Part shown: one piece after another, positions 8,431 through 17,406 of the stretch
Layout of the letters: each line of letters opens with the position of its first letter
Numbering within the stretch: the first letter of the stretch is position 1
DNA from: Verrucomicrobiaceae bacterium
GTDB lineage: Bacteria; Verrucomicrobiota; Verrucomicrobiia; Verrucomicrobiales; DEV007
DNA: 51,775 nt
Assembly: GCA_004211885.1 (NCBI GenBank)
Contig: SHBV01000018.1
Location: 1-51,775 of the forward strand
Reading direction: 5' to 3'
Notes under the pieces: model-generated
Seen by the model: the letters and a program-made list of their open reading frames with translations, nothing else
What the model was told of the DNA's origin: nothing
Databases searched by the model: none
Position numbers and translations under genes: made by a program

Positions 8431-8700
8431 ATGAAAGAAGAACTGCACCCTGAATATCAGCTCACTACAATTTCCTGCACATGTGGAGCAGTTTACGAAA
8501 CGCGTTCAACTGTGGCTGATCTGAAAGTTGGTATTTGCATGGCATGCCATCCTTTTTTCACTGGAGAGCAGAGATTTGTTGATACTGCTGGTAGAGTTGA
8601 AAAATTCACCAAACGTTATGGTGGGACTCAGGCCCGGCGCCGAGGTGGGAATGCGGCCGCTACTAAAGAAACTGAGCCAGCAGCAGAGGCTTCTGCTTAG
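8431..8700 (+). CDS. rpmE: 50S ribosomal protein L31
   Basis: An 89-residue protein beginning MKEELHPEYQ, the usual L31 start. The frame stays open upstream to 8347, but that part encodes an unrelated sequence across the terminator hairpin, so ATG 8431 is chosen. Zinc-type (C+) L31 features are present: CTC near residue 17 and CMAC near residue 37, then the conserved HPFFTGEQRFVDTAGRVEKF. The C-terminal tail (about 68-89) is a low-complexity Ala/Glu/Thr extension beyond the usual ~66-75 residues. L31 binds the large subunit and bridges to the small one. It precedes prfA, a common L31-RF1 arrangement. Expression is probably governed by the upstream attenuator. Confidence 0.93.
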   Translation: MKEELHPEYQLTTISCTCGAVYETRSTVADLKVGICMACHPFFTGEQRFVDTAGRVEKFTKRYGGTQARRRGGNAAATKETEPAAEASA

Positions 8701-8812
8701 CTATTCTTGTCAGTTCGGTTCTTTGTAGGATTTCCAATCCTAAGCCGATTCACTTTTCGTGAAATTTGTTCTGTCGACAAGTGGCCAGTACTTGATAATT
8801 TAAACTATCTTT

Positions 8813-9889
8813 ATGGACTTTGAACCGCTCATAGATAAGAAGAAAGAGAAACTCGAAGAGCTCGAGTCGATCATGTCGGCTGAGGACTTTTACTCTGACC
8901 CGAAGAATGCTGCGGAAATCTCCAAAGAATATAACTACATTAAAAAGATCTTAGAGGACTGGGATCTGTTCGCCAATTCTAGTCGACAACTTAAAGAAAA
9001 CTATGAATTAGTAAATGGGGATGATGAGGAGATGTCTGCCCTTGCTCAGGAGGAGATACCTGAATTGGAAAGTGCTTGTGAAAAACTCGAATTGCAAATT
9101 CAATACTCCCTACTTCCGCAGGACAAGACTGAGGACAGGGATGCGATAGTGGAAATTCGTGCAGGAACAGGAGGCGATGAGGCATCGCTATTTGCTGGAG
9201 ACCTTTACAGGATGTATCAGCGGTTCAGCGAGATGAACGGTTGGAAATTAGAGCCACTCGAATCGAGTCCCTCAGAAGTTGGCGGATTTAAAGAGATTAC
9301 TGTTAAAGTTTCCGGGGAAGAGGTCTTTAGGCGATTAAAATATGAGAGTGGTGTTCACCGTGTTCAAAGAGTTCCTGAAACAGAAACGCAGGGACGCATT
9401 CACACTTCTACTGCTACCGTAGCCGTCATGCCTGAAGCTGAAGACGTGGACATTGAGTTGAAGCCTGACGAATTGAATATACAGGCTACTCGTTCTGGAG
9501 GTCCTGGTGGGCAGCATGTAAACACAACTGATTCCTGTATTCAGGTGACGCACTTACCTACTGGTATCATGGTCCGCTGTCAGGACGGAAGGAGTCAGAC
9601 CAAAAACAAAGAGAAGGCGTTGACTATCCTACGTTCAAAATTGCTTGAAGCTAAGCAAAGAGAAGAAGCTGAAAAGTACTCTGAGCAGCGGCGTAATCTG
9701 ATAGGGAGTGGTGGAAGAGAAGAAAAAATCCGTACATATAATTTTCCTCAGAACAGAGTCACTGATCATCGGATAGGATTAACATTGCATAATTTAGAAG
9801 GGGTCCTCGCTGGGCAGGTTGAGGAGTTAGTTGAGGCGCTACAATCGTCCGAGATGGAGGAAAGGTTACAGGAAGCGGGCCTAAAATAG
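8813..9889 (+). CDS. prfA: Peptide chain release factor 1
   Basis: A 358-residue class I release factor of normal length. The stop-codon recognition tripeptide is PET (residues 188-190, PxT type) in RVPETETQGRIHTST, which marks RF1 (UAA/UAG) rather than RF2 (SPF). The peptidyl-tRNA hydrolysis motif GGQ is at 232-234 (SGGPGGQHVNTTDS). It is followed 12 bp later by prmC, whose product methylates the Gln of that GGQ, a functional pair often encoded together. Confidence 0.97.
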   Translation: MDFEPLIDKKKEKLEELESIMSAEDFYSDPKNAAEISKEYNYIKKILEDWDLFANSSRQLKENYELVNGDDEEMSALAQEEIPELESACEKLELQIQYSLLPQDKTEDRDAIVEIRAGTGGDEASLFAGDLYRMYQRFSEMNGWKLEPLESSPSEVGGFKEITVKVSGEEVFRRLKYESGVHRVQRVPETETQGRIHTSTATVAVMPEAEDVDIELKPDELNIQATRSGGPGGQHVNTTDSCIQVTHLPTGIMVRCQDGRSQTKNKEKALTILRSKLLEAKQREEAEKYSEQRRNLIGSGGREEKIRTYNFPQNRVTDHRIGLTLHNLEGVLAGQVEELVEALQSSEMEERLQEAGLK

Positions 9890-9901
9890 AGTAGAATAAG
9901 A

Positions 9902-10747
9902 ATGAAGTCCCTGCTCGAGACATTGCAGAGCGGTTCTGGTTATCTGGAAGATCGAGGAATTGATGATGCTCGTCTCAATATGGAGCATATCATCGCGAAG
10001 GTTTTAGATTGTGAACGGATCGATCTTTATTTGTCCTTTGACCGTCCAATGCAAGAGAACGAACTTGAAGAGTTGCGTGCTCTTTTAAAGAGGAGAGGGA
10101 AGAGAGAGCCTCTTCAGCACCTCCTTGGCAACGTGGAGTTTATGGGGCACGATTTCATTTGTGATTCGAGGGCTTTGATTCCTAGGCCAGAGACTGAAGA
10201 ATTAGTAGGTATGATCTTGAATGAATTTTCGTCTTCATCTGAACCGAACCGAGTACTTGATGTGGGGTGTGGTTCTGGTGTGATTGGTATTTCTCTTGCC
10301 CTTAATTGGAAAGGTTCTCATTTAACAATGATTGATTGTTCAGAGGATGCTCTATCGTTATGCAAAGAAAATGCCATCAATTTAGAATTGAATGATTCAA
10401 GAGTGACTTATGTTTGTTGTGACCTTCTCAATGATGTGAAAGGCCCCTTTGATGTTATTACTGCTAACCTTCCTTACGTGGATCCTGAAGAAATTGACGG
10501 GCTCGAGACTGAGTTAAGCTTTGAGCCGCGCAATGCCCTGGACGGGGGAGAGGGTGGAGTTGAGCTCATTTCACGTTTCATCTCCCAGATCCCTAATGTG
10601 CTGTCGGAACAAGGCCTTCTGGCTCTTGAAGTTGGAGAGGGTCAGACTGATTTCTTTGAGAGAGCCGTTAGTGAAATAGGCTTCGATCAGATAGAAAAGT
10701 TGAAAGATCTTTCAGGAATTGAGCGTTTTATACTGGCGGTGAGGTGA
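9902..10747 (+). CDS. prmC: Release factor glutamine N5-methyltransferase
   Basis: A 281-residue SAM-dependent methyltransferase. An N-terminal helical domain (about 1-85) with the GKREPLQHLLGNVEFMG pattern precedes the Rossmann domain. SAM motif I is LDVGCGSGVIGISLAL. The active-site motif, usually NPPY in HemK/PrmC, reads NLPYV (about residue 190); the second Pro-to-Leu exchange is a conservative departure seen in a loop that holds the substrate Gln. It modifies the GGQ Gln of RF1/RF2 and lies directly after prfA in what looks like an operon running on to murA (22 bp). Confidence 0.93.
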   Translation: MKSLLETLQSGSGYLEDRGIDDARLNMEHIIAKVLDCERIDLYLSFDRPMQENELEELRALLKRRGKREPLQHLLGNVEFMGHDFICDSRALIPRPETEELVGMILNEFSSSSEPNRVLDVGCGSGVIGISLALNWKGSHLTMIDCSEDALSLCKENAINLELNDSRVTYVCCDLLNDVKGPFDVITANLPYVDPEEIDGLETELSFEPRNALDGGEGGVELISRFISQIPNVLSEQGLLALEVGEGQTDFFERAVSEIGFDQIEKLKDLSGIERFILAVR

Positions 10748-10769
10748 GAGAAGCTTCAATTTTAAATCA

Positions 10770-12035
10770 ATGGAAAAACTTTTAGTTAGTGGCGGTTCTC
10801 GTCTTTCAGGGTCTGTGAGGATCAGTGGATCCAAGAACAGTTCATTGCCGATAATGGCAGCGACCTTACTCAGTGAAGAGCCATGTGTTATCCACAATGT
10901 CCCTGATCTGAGCGATACTAATTATATGGTTCAGATACTCGCCACGCTCGGCGCTGAAGCTGAGATGGAGGACGGAACAGTGAAGGTTCAAGCTCGTGAA
11001 ATTTCTTCTCAGGCCCCTTATGATCTTGTAAGAAAGATGAGGGCTTCAGTGTGCGTTCTGGGTCCGATGCTTGCGAGAAAAGGTGAGGCCTTTGTTTCTC
11101 TGCCGGGAGGATGCGTTATAGGAGACCGTCCCATAGATTTGCATTTGAGGGGCCTTGAGGCTTTGGGTGCTGATGTTGAAGTTAAGGGGGGTGACATTAG
11201 GGTCAGTGCACCTGATGGACTTAAAGGTGCGAAGGTCAACATGAGAGGCCAGTACGGATCAACTGTCCTCGGGACCGATAACGTAATGATGGCGGCAGTA
11301 TTTGCTGAAGGGACGACAACCATTGAAAGCGCTGCTGCTGAGCCCGAAGTTGAGGATCTGGCAATATTTCTTAATGCGTTAGGTGCAAAAATTGAGGGGG
11401 CTGGGACCCGGAAAATTGTGGTACATGGAGTCGAATCTCTTTGCGGAGCTGAGCACGTGGTCATACCTGATAGGATAGAGGCTGGCACTTTTATGATTGC
11501 TGGGATGATAGCCGGTGATGGTGTCGTGTTAGAAAATGTGAGGCCGGACCATTTGACTTCTTTGATTGATTCATTGAGTGGGTCAGGTCATGTCGTTGAT
11601 GTGCAGAATGGCAATACAATTTTTGTCTCTGCTTCTACTGACCCTAAGGCGAATGAAGTTACTACCGAGCCTTATCCGGGATTTCCTACAGACATGCAGG
11701 CACAAATGTGTGCCCTCTATTCAACGACTCCTGGCATATCAGTAATTACCGAGACTGTATTCCCGAGTCGTTTTATGCATGTTCCCGAGTTAAAGCGGAT
11801 GGGTGCTAATATAAATCTCAAGGATTCAATGGCAGTGATTCGAGGCGTTGATCAGTTAAGTGCTGCTCCTGTCATGGCCAGTGATTTGAGGGCCTCTGCG
11901 GCATTGGTCCTTGCAGCGCTAGGAGCTGATGGTACTACGCAGATTAATAGGCTATACCACATTGATCGAGGCTATGAAAATATTGACCAGAAGCTGCTCT
12001 CGATCGGGGCAGAGCTTCATAGAGTAAATGAATGA
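10770..12035 (+). CDS. murA: UDP-N-acetylglucosamine 1-carboxyvinyltransferase
   Basis: A 421-residue EPSP-synthase-fold enzyme of normal length that transfers enolpyruvate from PEP to UDP-GlcNAc, the first committed step of peptidoglycan synthesis. The catalytic Cys falls at position 115 (SLPGGCVIGDRP), the same number as in E. coli MurA, so it is the fosfomycin-sensitive type by this residue. SGSKNSSLPIMAATLL near the N-terminus and PGFPTDMQAQM later match the family. It forms a tight cluster with prfA and prmC and ends 15 bp before the convergent parvulin gene. Confidence 0.97.
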   Translation: MEKLLVSGGSRLSGSVRISGSKNSSLPIMAATLLSEEPCVIHNVPDLSDTNYMVQILATLGAEAEMEDGTVKVQAREISSQAPYDLVRKMRASVCVLGPMLARKGEAFVSLPGGCVIGDRPIDLHLRGLEALGADVEVKGGDIRVSAPDGLKGAKVNMRGQYGSTVLGTDNVMMAAVFAEGTTTIESAAAEPEVEDLAIFLNALGAKIEGAGTRKIVVHGVESLCGAEHVVIPDRIEAGTFMIAGMIAGDGVVLENVRPDHLTSLIDSLSGSGHVVDVQNGNTIFVSASTDPKANEVTTEPYPGFPTDMQAQMCALYSTTPGISVITETVFPSRFMHVPELKRMGANINLKDSMAVIRGVDQLSAAPVMASDLRASAALVLAALGADGTTQINRLYHIDRGYENIDQKLLSIGAELHRVNE

Positions 12036-12050
12036 AGGAACTAGTGAGCT

Positions 12051-12923
12051 TTAAGTGCTCTCTGGGTCATCTTTAATTGTTGCCTTCTCCTTTAATTTTT
12101 CAATGTAGGCTTTGAGATTGGATTCCCGATGCTCGGCTTTGATGAGATCAGAAATTTCATCTTTGACCTCATCCAGAGGTATAGGTTTAGGGCAGCGACG
12201 ATCCGTTAATTTGGCCAGATGCATTCCCCACTGAGTTGAGAATACTGGGCTAATTTCTCCGATGTCCATTGAGAAGGTGATTAGCTCGAACTCATCCATG
12301 AGTTCTCCTCTCTTGTACCAACCTAGGTCAGCTTCGTCTTCGGGCTTGTCGCTGTGCTTGCGAACAAGATCCATGAAATCATCACCTGAGCGGGCAGCGT
12401 CTCGTACCTTTCTCATCTCGGCAAAAAGGTCTTCTTTGTTCTCGGCCTGTTGCAGGGATTTGAATATGTGCATAGAGCGCACCTCTTCAGCAGTCATGAA
12501 GGATTTTTTTTGTTTATTATAATATTCTTCAATGTCTGAGTCGCTGGGTTTTGGTCCGTTGCCACTTTTCTCTTCGATCAGTGAATCAACGCGCATACTT
12601 TCAATGACATCTTTGCGTACCTGCTCCTCGTTGCCGGGAGCGATTCCGAGTTTAAAATAAAATGACTCTTCTCCTCCGTACTCTTCCTTCAGTTTTTCGA
12701 GGTGCTGATCGACCTTTTCGGGGTCAGGGTCATTAATTGTCTGTTTTGCTTTTTGCGATAGAAGAACCCTCGCAATGATATTGTCCTTCGCGTAACCCAT
12801 GAATTCATCATCGCGTTCGCAGCATGAAACATTGGCCTGCTGCTCAAAATGAGCCTTAATTTGGCTGAATTCTGCATCTAATAGACCCTCATCGACTAGT
12901 TCATCGTTGATCGTTAATGGCAT
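12051..12923 (-). CDS. Parvulin-type peptidyl-prolyl cis-trans isomerase (PpiC/SurA-like)
   Basis: A 290-residue protein with no signal peptide. Residues 1-125 form an alpha-helical chaperone-like region. The rotamase domain is about 140-235, with ADLGWYKRGELMDEF, FSMDIGEISPVFSTQWGMHLAKL and related strands typical of parvulins. A charged helix closes the protein. Parvulins speed proline isomerisation during folding. The lack of an export signal suggests a cytoplasmic or trigger-like role unless the start is mis-set. It is convergent to murA and divergent from the next gene (43 bp). Confidence 0.85.
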   Translation of the reverse strand: MPLTINDELVDEGLLDAEFSQIKAHFEQQANVSCCERDDEFMGYAKDNIIARVLLSQKAKQTINDPDPEKVDQHLEKLKEEYGGEESFYFKLGIAPGNEEQVRKDVIESMRVDSLIEEKSGNGPKPSDSDIEEYYNKQKKSFMTAEEVRSMHIFKSLQQAENKEDLFAEMRKVRDAARSGDDFMDLVRKHSDKPEDEADLGWYKRGELMDEFELITFSMDIGEISPVFSTQWGMHLAKLTDRRCPKPIPLDEVKDEISDLIKAEHRESNLKAYIEKLKEKATIKDDPEST

Positions 12924-12966
12924 TGTTTCTTGGAGAGTGAGGATTTGTGGATATCTTAGTTAAATT

Positions 12967-13872
12967 ATGCGTATAGCATTACTTACCCTAATATTGTCTT
13001 TCGTTCCAACGAGTTTGCTTATCGGACAGGATAAATTACCAATAAGATCTAAAGATAAGGGTCAGAAGGGTCAGGTTCAGGTTGATAAGGTTCCCCTTGG
13101 CATCAAGGAGGCCAGGCCAAAGGTTCCGACAATCGAGGAGTTATTAGAAAGGGGCAAGAAGGGCGAAGTGGATGCTGATTCGATGTGGTTTATTATCGAA
13201 CATGCCAAAGAAAGAGGAGTCACGGCAATCGATATTCGTAGCGATGGAAGTTGCTGGGTCATGGAAAAGAAGGTACTGGGCCCTGGAAAAACTAGTCCTT
13301 ATATCATTCGTTCCAGCAACGAAATACCAAATGGGCTGAGTGAGAAAATTCTTAAAATTGCCAAGCAGAAGAGCATTCTCTTTGCGGAGAATGTGGGTAG
13401 AGCAGTAGCCGCTGCCGGCACTGAGCGCTTAAAAATAGGTGTCTCGGCTAATAATGGAAGGTCTGTCCATTCTTCTCCGTCTGTGCCTTTCTCCCAGTAC
13501 CCTGAGGAATTTAGGGAATCTGTGGCGATACTGATGGAGGAGACTAGGCGCTTTCCTCTCAATCGTAATGGATTGGGAGTCATTTCATCAGAGTTTGTCA
13601 ATCCTAGACAAGCCAAGAGGCTAACAGTGATCTCGGGACAAAAACTCATAGCAGTGAAAGATCCCGGCAAGGAGGCTAAAAGTCTTTCTGCTATAGTTGG
13701 CGCGTCTAGGATGCCAGGTCGAAGAATCGTTGTTACTGATCCTACAGAATGGCTCAGGATTATAACCTATTTAAACTACGACAAGCCAGGTTCAGAGTCT
13801 CAGGAGGGGCAATTTTTAATTTCTGTAGGTGCCCAGACTTACAGGATCTTAGTCGAACGGACTTCCCGGTAA
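12967..13872 (+). CDS. Secreted protein of unknown function
   Basis: A 301-residue protein with a clear signal peptide (residues 1-20, cleavage near LLIGQ). The mature part starts with a Lys-rich stretch, then mixed alpha/beta sequence with no motif I recognise. Only one Cys (CWVMEKK) and no metal or nucleophile signature is evident. It precedes the tricorn-like protease on the same strand by ~105 bp, so the two may share a transcript. No function is proposed. Confidence 0.65.
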   Translation: MRIALLTLILSFVPTSLLIGQDKLPIRSKDKGQKGQVQVDKVPLGIKEARPKVPTIEELLERGKKGEVDADSMWFIIEHAKERGVTAIDIRSDGSCWVMEKKVLGPGKTSPYIIRSSNEIPNGLSEKILKIAKQKSILFAENVGRAVAAAGTERLKIGVSANNGRSVHSSPSVPFSQYPEEFRESVAILMEETRRFPLNRNGLGVISSEFVNPRQAKRLTVISGQKLIAVKDPGKEAKSLSAIVGASRMPGRRIVVTDPTEWLRIITYLNYDKPGSESQEGQFLISVGAQTYRILVERTSR

Positions 13873-13978
13873 CCTTTCCCGCCTTTGGGATTGTTCTTTC
13901 CATAAATTCGTATATTTTTAAAAAAATTCTATGATTTTGATAAAATTCAAAAATTTCACGGGTATTCATGATATTAAT

Positions 13979-16900
13979 ATGAAATTGTTATTAATTTTTT
14001 CGGCTTTTTCCTTCTCATTTCCTCTCGGTACTAAGGCTGTTGATGTGCCTAAAGGGGCTGAGCCTATAGCTCTAGCGAGCCAACCTGGTATTTCTCCTGA
14101 TGGGAAAACCTTTGTTTTTGTTTGGGCTGGAGACATTTGGCTAGCAAGTACTGACGGGGGCAAAGCCAAAAGGTTGACTACGCACCAGGCAGAAGAAAGT
14201 TCTCCAATTATTTCTCCTGATGGAAAATTAGTGGCCTTCATCAGCCAGAGGACCGGCACTTGGCAAGTCTTTGTTATGTCTGTTAATGGAGCGCAAATGA
14301 AGCAGATTACATATCATACTGAGGGGTATTTTCTCATGGATTGGTATCCTGACGGGAAGAACCTGTTGGTCCGCTGTCGTCGAGATCATGCAGGTCCTAG
14401 TGGTGAGCGGTTTTATAAGATTAGCAGTAAGAGACGTGGCCCTGAAGAGTTGATCTTTGATGCTGCTGGGGATGAGGGAAGATTATCACCTGATGGAACT
14501 AAGTTGCTTTTCCATCGCGGAGGAGCCGGGCTTTACAGAAAAGGTTATGTAGGAAGTCAGTCATCGCAGGTATGGCAATGGGACGGGAACCAGTTCACTA
14601 AGCTAGTTGCAGACTCTCAAGGCAGTCGTTCTCCTAGGTGGTCCGATGACGGTAAGTCGTTTTATTACGTGTCAGGTAAGTCAGGGGCCTTTAATTTTTA
14701 CCATAAGCAACTTGAAGGTGGACAAGAGAAACAGCTCACGCACTTCAAGGATGATTCAGTCATGTTGCCTACCGTTTCTCGTGACGGGAAGGTATTGGTT
14801 TTTCGTTACTTGGCAGATTTTTATCGACTCGATTTAACGAAGGAGGGAGCAGAGCCCGTTAAAATTACCGTATGGAACAGGGGACAGAGATTAGGGCGGC
14901 AGAGCATTGAAAAGCAAGAGTTGAGGACAGTCGGTCAAGCTGTTTTCTCAAAGGATGGTCTTGAAATTGCCTTTGTTTCGGGAGGTGATTTGTGGGTCAT
15001 GGATACTGTTCTTAAAGAGCCTAAGAGAGTCACGAATACAGCAGCTGAAGAGCGCGAGCCAGTCTTTTCGCCTGACGGGAGTAGTATCATTTATATTTCT
15101 GATGATGGCCGTTCGGCTAGTCTGTGCAGAGCAAAGCGTTCTGATTCGGAAAAGTATTGGTGGCAGAATCTGAACTTCAATACGGAGCAACTCAGTGAAG
15201 ATGGTGAAGTCATTGAAGATATTATTTACAGTCCTGACGGAAAAAAAATATCCATGATTAAAGGTTCAGGTGATCTTTGGATATCTGATGCTGATGGGAA
15301 GAACGGTACCAAATTAATAAGTTCTTGGAACGCTCCGCGCTATGATTGGTCTCCTGATGGGAAATGGATAGCCTATTCTGTTTATGATAATAATTTCAAC
15401 CGTGACATATGGATAGTTCCTGTCGATGGTTCGAGGAAGCCTTTTAACCTTTCGCGTCACCCAGACTCAGATGGTGGTGTTCGATGGTCTCCTAATGGCA
15501 AATTGTTGGCCTTCACTGGCAGGCGTTATGATACAGAGACTGATATTTATTATGTTTGGCTAAAGAAGGAGGACGAAGAGACGGGTTCGCGTGAGAGGAA
15601 TCTTGATAAGGCTTTAGACGCTATGAAAAAGGGACGGCCCAAGCCAAAGGCTACGCCAAAAGTTCCAATCAAAGAAAAAGTGAAGCCTAAGGATTCTGAA
15701 GAGAACCGCTTCATTAAGGCGTTGAGGATAATGTTTGATCTGCCGGCATCAGTAGAAAATAAACCAGATCCAGTGCCTCCGAAGCCAGATGCAAAAGAAG
15801 AAAAAGAGGAAGTAGAAAATAAAGAAAAGGACCTGGGCATTGATTTTGACGGGATCACGGATAGGATCCACAGAATATCGATTCCCGATGTTTCAGAGAG
15901 GGGCCTCTTTTGGTCTCCAGATTCCAAGAAACTTGCTTTTTCCGCCAAGATAAAAGGAGTTGAAGGTATTTTCTCGGTAGAGTTTCCGGACAAACTCAGT
16001 TCTCCTTCTCTAGTCTTATCGAAGAGTATTTCCATGCCCCGATGGTTATCTAAAGATAGCCGTATTGTTTATACAGCGAGTGGAGTTCCTGGGTCTCTTG
16101 CTAAAGGAAAGGCAGAGGCTTATTCGTTTAAAGTATTAACGGAGAGGGTCCCCGAAGAGTATCAACGAGTTGGGTTTCTCCAGGCTTGGAGGGCAATGCG
16201 TGATGGGTTCTATGATGAATCACTCAATAATAGGGACTGGAAGCTCATTCGTGAAAAATATGAAGGCATGGCCTCAACTGCAGTTGATCGATATTCATTT
16301 AGTCGGGCAATTTCATTGATGCTCGGTGAATTGAACGCCTCGCATCTTGGTTTTAGGACCATTTCAAGAAATTCATATAAGGCCCCGGGGTGGCAAGATT
16401 ATACCGCTCACCTTGGAGTAATTTTTGATATGAACCATGTAGGGCCCGGGCTCAAGATTAATAAAATACTTACTGATGGTCCTGCATCTGAGGAAAAGTC
16501 TCAGTTGAAAGTGGGCGAAATAATTATGCAGATTAATGGACTTGATGTTTCATTGAAAATGGATCTGACTGAGGTCTTAAATGGTAGATTGGATCGGGAC
16601 CTTACTCTTAAAGTCCAAGAGCTGGGTGATGAGCAGAAGATAAGAGAAGTTATCATGAGACCTTCCAGTTATTCGAAGGCCAGATCCCTAGTCGAATCTG
16701 ATAAAATTAAGGATACAAGGAAACGGGTCGAGGAACTCTCGGGCGGACGATTAGGATATCTTCATGTGGCCCGAATGATGTGGAGCGAATTTCAGAAATT
16801 TGAACGAGAGATTTATGCTGAAGGAGAGGGGAAAGAAGGTCTAATAATAGATGTTAGGAATAATGGGGGAGGATTCACTGCGGATCACCTTCTCACAGTT

Positions 16901-17383
16901 CTAGTGCCTCCTGTTCATGCGAGTACGGTGGCTCGAGGAGGCGGCACTGGTTACCCTGGTGACCGTAGAGTATATGCCACTTGGACTAAGCCCATCACGG
17001 TTCTCTGCAATGAGAAGAGTTTTAGTAATGCTGAAATTTTTAGTCATGCCATAAAGAACCTTCAAAGAGGCAAGCTCGTGGGGGTTCCAACGGCTGGAGG
17101 TGTCATCTCGACTGGATCGCGATCGATAATGGATCTTGGCACGATCCGAATGCCTGGGAGAGGATGGTTCCTTCCTGATGGTCAGGACATGGAACTGAAT
17201 GGAGCCGTTCCAGATCACTTAATATGGCCATTGCCTGGTGAATTGCCTTCTGGTAACGACAAACAATTAGATAAGGCTGTTCAGGTCCTTTTGTCCGATG
17301 TGGAAAAAGCGAACAATGAATCTAAGGCAAAATTGATACGTGCTAGCCAGAGAAAAGCTACCGGTGATGAATCTAGTCAATAG
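13979..17383 (+). CDS. Tricorn-like S41 family protease with beta-propeller and PDZ domains
   Basis: About 1,134 residues from ATG 13979, preferred over 13931 because a signal peptide (MKLLLIFSAFSFSFPLG) follows directly. The N-terminal half consists of TolB/WD-like propeller repeats, recognisable by recurring SPDGKxxxF motifs. A Lys/Pro/Glu-rich insertion (about 15,570-15,840) interrupts them before further propeller sequence. Then come the core domain with NASHLGFRT (Ser-His pair), a PDZ domain (about 16,400-16,660) and the C-terminal S41 domain with VRNNGGGFTADH and EKSFSNAEIF carrying the likely nucleophile Ser. Tricorn proteases trim peptides to short oligomers; a secreted bacterial form probably works in the periplasm. 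The insertion is odd for the family. Confidence 0.88.
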   Translation: MKLLLIFSAFSFSFPLGTKAVDVPKGAEPIALASQPGISPDGKTFVFVWAGDIWLASTDGGKAKRLTTHQAEESSPIISPDGKLVAFISQRTGTWQVFVMSVNGAQMKQITYHTEGYFLMDWYPDGKNLLVRCRRDHAGPSGERFYKISSKRRGPEELIFDAAGDEGRLSPDGTKLLFHRGGAGLYRKGYVGSQSSQVWQWDGNQFTKLVADSQGSRSPRWSDDGKSFYYVSGKSGAFNFYHKQLEGGQEKQLTHFKDDSVMLPTVSRDGKVLVFRYLADFYRLDLTKEGAEPVKITVWNRGQRLGRQSIEKQELRTVGQAVFSKDGLEIAFVSGGDLWVMDTVLKEPKRVTNTAAEEREPVFSPDGSSIIYISDDGRSASLCRAKRSDSEKYWWQNLNFNTEQLSEDGEVIEDIIYSPDGKKISMIKGSGDLWISDADGKNGTKLISSWNAPRYDWSPDGKWIAYSVYDNNFNRDIWIVPVDGSRKPFNLSRHPDSDGGVRWSPNGKLLAFTGRRYDTETDIYYVWLKKEDEETGSRERNLDKALDAMKKGRPKPKATPKVPIKEKVKPKDSEENRFIKALRIMFDLPASVENKPDPVPPKPDAKEEKEEVENKEKDLGIDFDGITDRIHRISIPDVSERGLFWSPDSKKLAFSAKIKGVEGIFSVEFPDKLSSPSLVLSKSISMPRWLSKDSRIVYTASGVPGSLAKGKAEAYSFKVLTERVPEEYQRVGFLQAWRAMRDGFYDESLNNRDWKLIREKYEGMASTAVDRYSFSRAISLMLGELNASHLGFRTISRNSYKAPGWQDYTAHLGVIFDMNHVGPGLKINKILTDGPASEEKSQLKVGEIIMQINGLDVSLKMDLTEVLNGRLDRDLTLKVQELGDEQKIREVIMRPSSYSKARSLVESDKIKDTRKRVEELSGGRLGYLHVARMMWSEFQKFEREIYAEGEGKEGLIIDVRNNGGGFTADHLLTVLVPPVHASTVARGGGTGYPGDRRVYATWTKPITVLCNEKSFSNAEIFSHAIKNLQRGKLVGVPTAGGVISTGSRSIMDLGTIRMPGRGWFLPDGQDMELNGAVPDHLIWPLPGELPSGNDKQLDKAVQVLLSDVEKANNESKAKLIRASQRKATGDESSQ

Positions 17384-17406
17384 TGACTGTTTAGGATTTA
17401 TTATTC

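Noticed and set aside
11018..11488. 156-residue frame opposite murA
   Set aside because: Shadow frame of the murA gene, whose sequence is clearly constrained; the antisense frame is Ser/Pro-rich as expected for a shadow.
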